DNA of 46,510 nucleotides from Flavobacteriales bacterium (GTDB lineage Bacteria; Bacteroidota; Bacteroidia; Flavobacteriales_D; Sanyastnellaceae): NCBI GenBank assembly GCA_947464415.1, contig CANHWU010000002.1, positions 1 to 46,510 of the forward strand, read 5' to 3'. Shown piece by piece: positions 1 to 9,222 of this stretch (position 1 is its first letter; each line of letters starts with the position of its first letter). The notes under the pieces were generated by a model. It saw only the letters and a program-made list of their open reading frames with translations, ran no database searches and was not told where the DNA came from. The position numbers and the translations under genes were made by a program.

Positions 1-1
1 T

Positions 2-3000
2 ACACCGAGCTATCAGTGGAAGGTGAATAGCACCAACGTGGGTACCAATAGCGCAACGTTCACCAGTACTACCTTGTCGAACAATGATGTGGTGAGCGTG
101 GTGATGACAGCTAATAACACTTGTCAAACAGCCAGCACCGCCACTAGCAATACGATCACCATGACCGTTACAGGTAATGTAACGCCAAGCGTGAGCATGG
201 CAAGCAATGATGCGGACAATACTATTTGCGAGAGCACGAGCGTGACATTTACGGCTACTCCTACCAATGGAGGTACTACACCGAGCTATCAGTGGAAGGT
301 GAATAGCACCAACGTGGGTACCAATAGCGCAACGTTCACCAGTACTACCTTGTCGAACAATGATGTGGTGAGCGTGGTGATGACTTCTAATAGCACATGC
401 GCCACTTCAAGCACCGCCACTAGCAATACGATCACCATGACCGTTACGGGTAATGTAACGCCGAGTGTGAGCATTGCAAGCAATGATGCGGATAATGCGA
501 TTTGCTCAGGCACCAGTGTGACATTTACAGCTACTCCTACCAATGGAGGTACTACACCGAGCTATCAGTGGAAGGTGAATAGCACCAACGTGGGTACTAA
601 TAGCGCAACGTTCACCAGTACTACCTTGTCGAACAATGATGTGGTGAGCGTGGTGATGACTTCTAATAGCACATGCGCAACTTCAAGCACCGCCACTAGC
701 AATACGATCACCATGACGGTGACGGATAACGTTACCCCATTAGTGACAATAGCAGCCAATGATATATCGATTTGTTTGGGAGCAACTGTAACCTTTACAT
801 CAGCTTTAAGCAATGGTGGCAATGCTCCAATTTATCAATGGAAGGTGAACGGAAATGATGTTGGGAATAATGCGAGTGTTTTTTCAACCTCGAGCATTTC
901 CAATAATGACGTCGTAACTTTATTGGTTACTACCAACGCCAATTGTCAAAATTCCAGCGAAGCTTTGAGTAATCAAATCTTAATGACAGTGACCAATAGT
1001 GTTACTCCGAGCGTGACAATACAGAGTAGCGAATTAGACAATGATGTATGTGATGGCGCCGAGGTATTATTCACAGCCACAGCAAGCGGAGGAGGAACTT
1101 CTCCTGTTTATGATTGGAGAATCAATGGTGTAAGTGTAGGTGTGAGCACAGCCAATTTCTCTACCTCAGTCCTTGAGGAGGGCGATGTGGTGAGTGTGGT
1201 GATGACTTCTAATAGCACATGTGCAACTTCGAGCACTGCTACTAGCAACACGATCACCATGACCGTTACGGCGAATGTGACCCCGAGCGTGAGCATTGCA
1301 AGCAATGATGCGGATAATGCGATTTGCTCAGGCACCAGTGTGACTTTCACAGCTACTCCCACCAATGGAGGCACTTCACCGAGCTATCAGTGGAAGGTGA
1401 ATGGAACCAATGCCGGCACTAACAGTGCGTCGTTCACTAGCACCACTTTATCCAACAACGATTTGGTGAATGTGGTGATGACTTCAAATAGCACATGCGC
1501 CACTTCAAGCACTGCGACGAGCAATACCATCACTATGAACGTCTCGGATAATGTAACGCCGAGTGTGAGCATTGCAAGCAATGATGCAGACAATATTATT
1601 TGCGAGAGCACTAGCGTTACTTTCACCGCTACTCCCACCCATGGAGGCAGTGCACCGAGCTATCAGTGGAAGTTGAATGGAACCAATGCCGGCACTAATA
1701 GTGCGTCGTTTACTAGCACTACTTTAACGAACAATGATGTGGTGAGCGTGGTAATGACGGCCAATAACACTTGTCAAACAGCCAGCATCGCCAACAGCAA
1801 TACGATCACTATGACCGTTACGGGTAATGTAACGCCAAGCGTTAGCATTGCGAGCAATGTTCCAGATAATGCGATTTGTTCAGGCACGAGCGTCACCTTT
1901 ATCTCTTCTGTTATTAACGGAGGAAATACTCCGGTTTATGTGTGGATGGTCAATGGAGAAGAGATAGGGGTCAATTCTCCCAATTTATCGTTGAATCAAT
2001 TGGAGGGGAATGATCAAATTTCATTGGAGGTCGCAGCCAGTAATACCTGTCAGACAAATACAATTGCAACTAGCAATATTATCACGATGACGGTGACGAG
2101 CAATGTTACCCCGAGCGTGAGCATTGCGAGCAATGATGCAGATAATGCGATTTGCTCCGGCACTAGCGTTACTTTCACCGCTACTCCTACCAATGGAGGT
2201 AATGCACCAAGCTATCAGTGGAAGGTGAATGGAACTAATGCTGGGACTAACAGTGCTTCGTTCACTAGTACCACATTAACCAACAACGATGTGGTGAGTG
2301 TGGTGATGACATCCAATAACACTTGTCAAACAGCCAGCACCGCCAACAGCAATACGATCACCATGACCGTTACAGGTAATGTAACGCCGAGTGTGAGCAT
2401 TGCAAGCAATGATGCGGACAATACTATTTGCGAGAGCACGAGCGTGACATTTACGGCTACTCCCACCAATGGAGGCAGTGCACCGAGCTATCAGTGGAAG
2501 GTGAATGGAACCAATGCTGGCACTAACAGTGCGTCGTTCACTAGCACCACTTTAGCGAACAACGATGTGGTGAGTGTCGTCATGATATCTAACAATATTT
2601 GTCAAACTACTAATACAGCTAACAGTAATGTCGTTGCAACGAATGTTACGAGCATTGTAACACCGTCCGTCAGTATAGAGGCAGATTTTAACTTGATATG
2701 TCAAGGAACCAGTGTTCAGTTTTCCGCATCCTCTAGCAATTTGGGCGACAGCCCCGTTTATCAATGGAAAGTGAATGGAACGAATGCAGGTTTGAATGCT
2801 CCAACTTTTGCAGCGAGTAACTTAGAAAACGGAGATATTGTAAGCTTGAGTGTTACGCCCAATAATACTTGTCAAACTACAGATCTTGTGAGTAGTAATT
2901 CGGTATCGATGCAAGTGATTAGTAACGTTACTCCTACTGTAACCATAGTTGCCTCGGAGACTTCCATTTGTTTCGGAGCTGAGGTTCAGTTTTCTGCAAA

Positions 3001-3995
3001 CGCGCTGAATGGTGGGGTTTCTCCTCATTACCAATGGAAAATAAATGGATTGAATGTGGGTTCAAACACATCCTCTTTCAATACCTCTTCATTGTCTAAT
3101 CAGGATATAGTTTCCTTGGTGGTAACGGCCAATAATAATTGTCAAACCACTGCTACAGCTTTGAGCAACAGCATTACTATGGTGGTCAATCAATCAGTTG
3201 TTCCATCTGTTACCATCAATGCTGATGATTTGATAGTATGTGCAGGAACCGTAGTCAATTTTTCTGCGACTCCACTTAATTGTGGTTCAAATCCTCAATT
3301 TGAATGGAAAGTAAACGGAATTGCCACAGGTGTCAATGCGTTGCTTTTTTCTTCAAACCAATTGAATAATGCTGATGTTGTAACTCTGGAAGTTTTACCT
3401 GATAATGACTGTCAGGCGCTGAATCAAATAACGAGCAATGCTCTTAATGTCTCAGTTATTCCTAATATTAATCCATCGGTATCCATTAATGCTTCGAGTA
3501 ATTCAATTTGCGAAGGTGAAAATTTGGTGTTCAATGCGACCACGGTGAATGGAGGAAATGCTCCGGCCTACCAATGGTTTATCAATGGAGTTCCTAGCGG
3601 CGACGGCTTTGCGTTTTTATCCTCCGATAGTTTTGTGGACGGTGATGTGGTTTCAGTTCAATTGACTTCAAATCATGAGTGTCTTGCAACCAATGATGTT
3701 TCGAGCAATGTCGTGATTGTAAATGTCATTCCCAATCAGACCCCGACAGTAGTAATCAGTGCATCGACTTCCACTTTGTGTGTAGGCGATGCCCTTACCT
3801 TTACATCAGTTGCAAGCAATGAGGGTAATAACCCCATTTATCAGTGGCGCTTGAATGGTGAGAACATTGGAGGTAACTCTGGTTCATTGATGCTATCCAA
3901 TGTACAAGATGGGGGTGAAGTTATCTTGACCATGACTCCGAATAACCAATGTCAGACGTCCAACAATGTCATCAGCAATACTATTATCATATCGG
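2..3995 (+). repeat. Array of fifteen 276-bp (92-aa) Ig-like repeats
   Basis: The ACACCGAGCTATCAG block recurs at exactly 276-bp steps near nt 2, 278 and 554. Fifteen units (the first partial) can be read in the protein by their VTPSV...ICxGTSVxF...YQWKVNG...TCxT..SN skeleton. Early units are nearly identical in DNA. Units 11-15 keep the fold but are strongly diverged. Each unit carries two conserved Cys, suggesting one disulfide per domain. Confidence 0.9.
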
Positions 3996-6900
3996 CTCTT
4001 CCATTGATCACTTATTATGCAGATGAGGATGGGGATGGCTTTGGAAATGTTAATTCCACAGTTTTAGATTGTGAAGTTCCTGAGGGTTATGTTTCCAATG
4101 ATGATGATTGTAACGATGATGATAATATGATCAATCCCAACGCAGAGGAAATTTGTGGTAACATTATCGATGAGGATTGTGATAATCAATTTAGTGAAGG
4201 ATGCACTGTGGGTTGTACCAACATCGCAGCTTGTAATTACTCGGCATCGGCTACTGAAGATGACGGAAGTTGCTTCTTCGCTGTTTTGGAAATATGTAAT
4301 GGAATAGACGATGATTGCGATGGACAAATTGATGAGAATTTACTGAGTGCCTATTATGCAGACTCGGATGGTGATGGCTTCGGCTCAACGAGCTCTGTAT
4401 TAGCATGTAATCCGCCTGCGGGTTATGTCTCTAATGATGATGATTGTGATGATGAGAATATCAATATAAACCCCAATGGAATAGAAGTTTGCAATGCCTT
4501 GGATGATGATTGTGACAATCTAGCGGACGATGGTTTATTCAACAGTTATTTTACAGACGGAGATGGAGATGGATATGGAACCGAACCTAGCGTTGAGTCA
4601 TGCAGTCAGCCGGATGGATTTACGACTAATAATCTAGATTGCAATGACGAAGATGCAGGCATAAATCCAACGGCGATGGAGATTTGCAATAATATAGATG
4701 ATGATTGTGATTCGGATGTAGATGAAGATGTTTTGCTCACATTCTATCAAGACAATGATGATGATGGAGTGGGTTCTTCAATTGAAATCAATGCATGCTC
4801 TGCTCCTGATGGGTTTGTTTCCATCAATGGAGATTGTAATGATGAAAATTTTGCAATCAATCCCAATGCCCTTGAAGTATGTAACAATATTGATGACAAT
4901 TGTAATGGTTTGATTGACGAGAATTTATTAAACACATATTATTTGGATTCTGATGGCGATTTGTTCGGTTCTGATGAATCTATCCAGGCTTGCACTGCCC
5001 CTCCAGGTTACATTGATGTTAATGGAGATTGTGACGATGAAAATAGCTCAATCTATCCCGATGCAACAGAATTGTGCAATAATGAAGATGATGATTGCGA
5101 TGGAGACATCGATGAAGAGTTGTTAAATGTGTACTTCTTAGACGCAGATGGTGATGGATTTGGATCAACAGAATTTATTTCCTCTTGTGAGTTGCCTGAT
5201 GGTTATGTAGAAAATAATGAAGATTGCAATGATGATAATAGTTCAGTAAATCCTGGTGCTTCTGAAGTATGCAATGGTGAGGATGATAATTGTGATAGCA
5301 ATATTGATGAAGGTTTGTTTGCGCAGTATTTTCAAGATTTGGATGGAGATAATGTCGGTGGTTCAATAGATTCATTGGCGTGTTCTGCACCTTTCGGCTA
5401 TGTCTCTTCGACAGGTGATTGTGATGATACTGATTCTGAAGTATACCCTGGTGCGGTTGAAGTGTGTAATGACATTGATGATGATTGTGATATCGATATT
5501 GACGAAGGTTTGTTGTTACCATTTTATTCGGACTTGGATGGTGATGGTTATGGGGATATCAATAGCATAAATTTTGCTTGTGAAGTGCCTGATGGCTTTG
5601 TTTCGAACCCTGATGATTGTGATGATGATGACACTTCAATAAATCCGGGAGCATCTGAAGTTTGTGGAAATCTCTTCGATGAAAATTGTAATGGTCTGTT
5701 CAGTGAAGGTTGTACTTCTGGTTGTATGGATCCTATGGCTTGTAACTATTCTGAAAGTGCCCAAGAGAGTGATGGATCATGTTTTTATCCATCAGAGGAA
5801 ATATGCAATGATCTTGATGATGATTGTGATGGTGAAGTGGATGAAGGTTTATTGCTAGCTTTCTATGCAGATGCGGATAATGATGGTTTTGGAGATTCTA
5901 ATTCATTGATCCAGGCCTGCACCACTTCAGAAGGATATGTCGCGGATTCCACCGATTGCAACGATGGAGATTTCAATATAAATCCAACCGCTTCTGAGAT
6001 TTGCGGAAATGCTTCGGATGAAAATTGTGATGGGGTTTTGGACAACGGCTGCATCATCGGTTGTATGGATGTGGCGGCATGCAACTTCAATAGCTTTGCG
6101 GTAGTAGAAGATGGTTCATGTATCTATCCATCCACTGAGATTTGCAATGAAGTAGATGATGATTGTGACGGTGATGTAGATGAAGGTGTTCAGAATGTTT
6201 ACTACGCGGATGTTGATTTAGATGGATTCGGCAACGCAGGAGATAGTGTTTTAGCATGTATGGCTCCGGACGGGTTTGTTATTGATTCAACGGATTGTGT
6301 AGATTCTGATGCAGCCATCAATCCATCTGTAATGGAAATTTGTGGAAACAGCATTGATGAGAATTGTGATGGTCAGACCAGTGAGGGATGTCTAATAGGT
6401 TGCATGGATCCATTGGCGTGTAATTATGTGGAAAGTGCTTTAGAAGATGATGGATCCTGTGTGTATTCAGCGGAAGAAACTTGCAATGATGTAGATGATG
6501 ATTGTGATGGAACAATAGATGAGGGTTGTATTTTCGGGTGTACCGACTCCACTGCATTCAATTATGATTCTTTGGCGACAATAGATGACGGAACTTGTAT
6601 TGAAACCATCATAGGATGTTCAGATAGCTCTGCATGTAATTTTGATTTCAACGTGAATGTCAATGACTCTTCTCTTTGTCTTTTCCCACCGAACGATCCA
6701 GTAATTTTATCTTCAAGTCAAATAGGTTGTGGTGAAACACAGGGTATTGTCGTATTGGAATCACAAGGTGATGCTTTGATATTGGTAAACGGTGTAGAAA
6801 ATGAATCAATTGATACTTTGTTGCTCAATGAAGGTATATGGATGATTCAGGCAGTAGACACTAACTATACTGGATGTTTATCAGATACTGTTATCGTTGA

Positions 6901-8278
6901 AATCATTGTTGTAAATGATTGTAATCCACAAACGGTGAATGATACATTGATGATCAATGAAGATGAAATGGGAAGTATCAATGTTGTATTGAATGATAGT
7001 GATGGGGATAACAATTTGGATGTAGGATCAGTTGATTTAGATCCCGAAACTCCTGGAGTTCAAACCGGTGTTGTTACAGAAATCGGGTCTTGGAGTGTGG
7101 ATAATGCAGGAAATGTCTCATTCGTTCCATTTGTCAATCTCAATGGCGTGGATTCCGTTGCATATACCATTTCCGATAGTACAGGTTTGATTTCCACAGT
7201 GGCTTGGATCTATGTGATAGTAAATCCAGTAAATGATGCACCAGTTTTGCCTCTGGAGTTCGCATCGCTAACGACATCAATAGATACTCCGATCACAATT
7301 TGTTTAGAGGCTTCAGATGTTGATGGGGATTCTTTATCGGTAGGTAGCGTAATAGGCAACCAGAATGGTGCGATTTCTGGATTGGGAGATACAGACACCT
7401 GTTTTGTTTATACCCCTAATAATGGATTCGTTGGATTAGATTCGATGTGGGTAACTGTCTGCGATTCTGCCCTCTGTGATACTATTTGGATTTGGATCAA
7501 CATAGAAGATGTATTGCTGTTAGATGCAGTCAATGATGCAGCGGTATCTGACTCTGGATCAATTGAGATCGATATCTTGGCAAACGACCTGTTCACAGAT
7601 ATAAATGATGTTACCATAACCATAGTTAGTACGAGCAGCAATGCTTCAGTAGAATTCTCCAATGGTGTTCTCGTGTATTCGCCTAGTCTGGATTATTGTG
7701 GACTTGATTCCCTTTCTTACTCTATTTGTAACGGACAAGGGCAGTGCGACACTGCTTGGGTTTTGATACAAGTAACCCCCATGGATAGCGATGGTGATGG
7801 AATTCCGGATTACCTCGAAACATTAACTTTAGATTCTGATGGTGATGGAGTGTTAAACTATCTAAGTATCGATAGTGATGGCGATGGATTGTTGGATAGC
7901 GCAGAATCTGGTCTTCAAGATATATGTTCTTCCATTTTAGTGGATTGTGACGAGGACGGAGTGCCTGATTATTTAGATGAAGATAAATGTGAAGAGGAAG
8001 TTGTGATTCCCGAAGGCCTATCTCCCAATGGTGATGGTGTCAACGATGATTGGATCATTCCTAATATAGATCAGTATCCCGACAATGAAGTGGTAATTTA
8101 TAACAGATGGGGTAATGTCGTTTACCAGGCACAGCCATATAAGAATGATTGGTCTGGGGAGTTTAACCAAGCAGGGTTGGTAGGTAAAAATTTACTTCCT
8201 GAAGGCACATACTTTTATATTGTGCGATTGCGACGAGAAGAGGATGTAAAATTGGGTTACTTGTATATCAAACGCTAA
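2..8278 (+). CDS. Giant T9SS type-B repeat adhesin (5'-partial)
   Basis: The reading frame is open from base 2, so the true start lies upstream; the track start (GTG at 23) is only an internal codon. About 2758 residues are visible. In order they are: fifteen Ig/PKD-like repeats of about 92 residues (core YQWKVNGTN, paired Cys; to about nt 3995); a Cys- and Asp-rich array (about 4000-6690) of MopE-type DxDGDGFG/INPxAxEVCN units mixed with GCMDPxACNY modules; cadherin/VCBS-like domains with VNDAP (about 6930-7780); TSP3-like DSDGDG calcium loops (about 7785-7990); and a C-terminal CHU_C domain (LSPNGDGVNDDW, then YNRWGNVVY). CHU_C is the known type-B T9SS sorting signal, so the protein is inferred to be secreted and surface-held, as an adhesin or gliding-type filament. 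The downstream PorP/SprF-like and OmpA genes follow at 8 and 3 bp, which fits a dedicated secretion partner set. Ligand and full length are unknown. Confidence 0.9.
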   Translation, partial: TPSYQWKVNSTNVGTNSATFTSTTLSNNDVVSVVMTANNTCQTASTATSNTITMTVTGNVTPSVSMASNDADNTICESTSVTFTATPTNGGTTPSYQWKVNSTNVGTNSATFTSTTLSNNDVVSVVMTSNSTCATSSTATSNTITMTVTGNVTPSVSIASNDADNAICSGTSVTFTATPTNGGTTPSYQWKVNSTNVGTNSATFTSTTLSNNDVVSVVMTSNSTCATSSTATSNTITMTVTDNVTPLVTIAANDISICLGATVTFTSALSNGGNAPIYQWKVNGNDVGNNASVFSTSSISNNDVVTLLVTTNANCQNSSEALSNQILMTVTNSVTPSVTIQSSELDNDVCDGAEVLFTATASGGGTSPVYDWRINGVSVGVSTANFSTSVLEEGDVVSVVMTSNSTCATSSTATSNTITMTVTANVTPSVSIASNDADNAICSGTSVTFTATPTNGGTSPSYQWKVNGTNAGTNSASFTSTTLSNNDLVNVVMTSNSTCATSSTATSNTITMNVSDNVTPSVSIASNDADNIICESTSVTFTATPTHGGSAPSYQWKLNGTNAGTNSASFTSTTLTNNDVVSVVMTANNTCQTASIANSNTITMTVTGNVTPSVSIASNVPDNAICSGTSVTFISSVINGGNTPVYVWMVNGEEIGVNSPNLSLNQLEGNDQISLEVAASNTCQTNTIATSNIITMTVTSNVTPSVSIASNDADNAICSGTSVTFTATPTNGGNAPSYQWKVNGTNAGTNSASFTSTTLTNNDVVSVVMTSNNTCQTASTANSNTITMTVTGNVTPSVSIASNDADNTICESTSVTFTATPTNGGSAPSYQWKVNGTNAGTNSASFTSTTLANNDVVSVVMISNNICQTTNTANSNVVATNVTSIVTPSVSIEADFNLICQGTSVQFSASSSNLGDSPVYQWKVNGTNAGLNAPTFAASNLENGDIVSLSVTPNNTCQTTDLVSSNSVSMQVISNVTPTVTIVASETSICFGAEVQFSANALNGGVSPHYQWKINGLNVGSNTSSFNTSSLSNQDIVSLVVTANNNCQTTATALSNSITMVVNQSVVPSVTINADDLIVCAGTVVNFSATPLNCGSNPQFEWKVNGIATGVNALLFSSNQLNNADVVTLEVLPDNDCQALNQITSNALNVSVIPNINPSVSINASSNSICEGENLVFNATTVNGGNAPAYQWFINGVPSGDGFAFLSSDSFVDGDVVSVQLTSNHECLATNDVSSNVVIVNVIPNQTPTVVISASTSTLCVGDALTFTSVASNEGNNPIYQWRLNGENIGGNSGSLMLSNVQDGGEVILTMTPNNQCQTSNNVISNTIIISALPLITYYADEDGDGFGNVNSTVLDCEVPEGYVSNDDDCNDDDNMINPNAEEICGNIIDEDCDNQFSEGCTVGCTNIAACNYSASATEDDGSCFFAVLEICNGIDDDCDGQIDENLLSAYYADSDGDGFGSTSSVLACNPPAGYVSNDDDCDDENININPNGIEVCNALDDDCDNLADDGLFNSYFTDGDGDGYGTEPSVESCSQPDGFTTNNLDCNDEDAGINPTAMEICNNIDDDCDSDVDEDVLLTFYQDNDDDGVGSSIEINACSAPDGFVSINGDCNDENFAINPNALEVCNNIDDNCNGLIDENLLNTYYLDSDGDLFGSDESIQACTAPPGYIDVNGDCDDENSSIYPDATELCNNEDDDCDGDIDEELLNVYFLDADGDGFGSTEFISSCELPDGYVENNEDCNDDNSSVNPGASEVCNGEDDNCDSNIDEGLFAQYFQDLDGDNVGGSIDSLACSAPFGYVSSTGDCDDTDSEVYPGAVEVCNDIDDDCDIDIDEGLLLPFYSDLDGDGYGDINSINFACEVPDGFVSNPDDCDDDDTSINPGASEVCGNLFDENCNGLFSEGCTSGCMDPMACNYSESAQESDGSCFYPSEEICNDLDDDCDGEVDEGLLLAFYADADNDGFGDSNSLIQACTTSEGYVADSTDCNDGDFNINPTASEICGNASDENCDGVLDNGCIIGCMDVAACNFNSFAVVEDGSCIYPSTEICNEVDDDCDGDVDEGVQNVYYADVDLDGFGNAGDSVLACMAPDGFVIDSTDCVDSDAAINPSVMEICGNSIDENCDGQTSEGCLIGCMDPLACNYVESALEDDGSCVYSAEETCNDVDDDCDGTIDEGCIFGCTDSTAFNYDSLATIDDGTCIETIIGCSDSSACNFDFNVNVNDSSLCLFPPNDPVILSSSQIGCGETQGIVVLESQGDALILVNGVENESIDTLLLNEGIWMIQAVDTNYTGCLSDTVIVEIIVVNDCNPQTVNDTLMINEDEMGSINVVLNDSDGDNNLDVGSVDLDPETPGVQTGVVTEIGSWSVDNAGNVSFVPFVNLNGVDSVAYTISDSTGLISTVAWIYVIVNPVNDAPVLPLEFASLTTSIDTPITICLEASDVDGDSLSVGSVIGNQNGAISGLGDTDTCFVYTPNNGFVGLDSMWVTVCDSALCDTIWIWINIEDVLLLDAVNDAAVSDSGSIEIDILANDLFTDINDVTITIVSTSSNASVEFSNGVLVYSPSLDYCGLDSLSYSICNGQGQCDTAWVLIQVTPMDSDGDGIPDYLETLTLDSDGDGVLNYLSIDSDGDGLLDSAESGLQDICSSILVDCDEDGVPDYLDEDKCEEEVVIPEGLSPNGDGVNDDWIIPNIDQYPDNEVVIYNRWGNVVYQAQPYKNDWSGEFNQAGLVGKNLLPEGTYFYIVRLRREEDVKLGYLYIKR
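4000..6690 (+). repeat. MopE-like / GCMDP Cys-Asp-rich module array
   Basis: I count ten units of the form YYADxDGDGFG...C..P.GYV...DCND.D..INPxAxE, each ending in an E(I/V/L)C(N or GN)...D(D/E).C.G element. Interspersed are six GC(M/T/S)DxxACNY...DDGSC-type modules. The region is extremely rich in Asp, encoded by runs of GAT/GAC, and in Cys. MopE-type repeats are annotated in Pfam as putative metal (copper) binding; the DxDGDG loops also resemble calcium loops. Metal identity cannot be told from sequence. Confidence 0.85.
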
Positions 8279-8286
8279 ATCAAGAA

Positions 8287-9219
8287 ATGATGAAAAATTT
8301 ATCGATAGTATTAATTTCTACTTTACTTTTTGCCTTTACCCTCAACGCTCAGCAAGAGGCAATGTACACGCATTATATGTTTAATACATTGGAGGTGAAC
8401 CCTGCTTATGCGGGAAGTCGCGGGGCGATGTCTTTTGTGGGATTGCACCGCAGTCAGTGGGCTGGTTTTGATGGGGCCCCTGTAACACAAACTTTTTCGA
8501 TGAATACACCTGTTTTTGGTGATGACTTTGCCGCGGGGATAAGTTACAATGGAGATCAAATCGGTCCAATAAAATCTAATGTTTTCAATGTAATGGGAGC
8601 TTATCGAATGAAGGTAAATGAGAATATTAAGTTGTCTTTTGGATTGAATGGAGGTTTTCATAGTTTGATTTCAACCTTTGATCAGTTATCATTGACCAGT
8701 GCCACTGACGAGGCGTTTATCAACGCAAATAGAAGTAGATTAACTCCTAATTTTGGCTTTGGAACTTATTGCTATACAGAAAAATGGTATGCCGGTCTAT
8801 CCTCACCCAGAATCATAGAGAATTCTTATTATGTGAAAGGATCCAGGGACACCAAAATACTGAAGAACAAGAGACATTACTATTTCATCGTAGGAGGATT
8901 GTATCCGGTGAATGATCAAATTCAATTGAAGCCCTCTGCTTTGGTCAAATCAGTTCCTGGAGCACCTGTTCAATTGGATTTGACGTTACAGGCCATTTAC
9001 AATGACTTGTTTTGGTTGGGTATAACCACCCGTAGCGGCGATGCAATGGGGATGATGATGGGTTTTAATATCAACAGCAATCTGCAGTTGGGTTACTCAT
9101 ATGATTTTTCCTATTCATGGAGGAAATATTCTTCTAGATCCGGAAGTCATGAAGTAGTACTTAGATATGACCTTCAGTACGGAAGTCCATTGAAAGTGAA
9201 GTCACCAAGATATTTTTAA
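8287..9219 (+). CDS. PorP/SprF-family T9SS outer-membrane protein
   Basis: This 310-residue protein has an N-terminal signal peptide ending in LNAQ, then the family signature YTHYMFNTLEVNPAYAGSRG followed by HRSQWAGFDGAPVTQ. The remainder is alternating beta-barrel-like sequence with many aromatic residues. PorP/SprF proteins are outer-membrane partners of the type IX system, and SprF-like proteins are known to be needed for secretion or attachment of type-B (CHU_C) substrates such as SprB. It lies 8 bp behind the giant type-B adhesin and 3 bp before an OmpA-family gene, so the adhesin is the obvious cognate substrate (inference). The start is the first of two adjacent ATGs; the second (8290) is equally possible. 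Confidence 0.92.
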   Translation: MMKNLSIVLISTLLFAFTLNAQQEAMYTHYMFNTLEVNPAYAGSRGAMSFVGLHRSQWAGFDGAPVTQTFSMNTPVFGDDFAAGISYNGDQIGPIKSNVFNVMGAYRMKVNENIKLSFGLNGGFHSLISTFDQLSLTSATDEAFINANRSRLTPNFGFGTYCYTEKWYAGLSSPRIIENSYYVKGSRDTKILKNKRHYYFIVGGLYPVNDQIQLKPSALVKSVPGAPVQLDLTLQAIYNDLFWLGITTRSGDAMGMMMGFNINSNLQLGYSYDFSYSWRKYSSRSGSHEVVLRYDLQYGSPLKVKSPRYF

Positions 9220-9222
9220 TTT

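Noticed and set aside
1-740. CRISPR-like regular spacing of repeats
   Set aside because: The whole 276-bp unit is conserved and coding in one frame; there are no short repeats with unique spacers.
289-1638. Tandem minus-strand ORFs with hydrophobic translations inside the repeat array
   Set aside because: They are antisense shadows of the 276-bp repeats; their similarity to each other comes from the sense repeats.
5175-5522. His/Asn-rich 115-aa minus-strand ORF (and 6318-6557)
   Set aside because: The composition is the reverse complement of GAT/GAC-rich Asp codons in the MopE array, with no start context or conserved domain.
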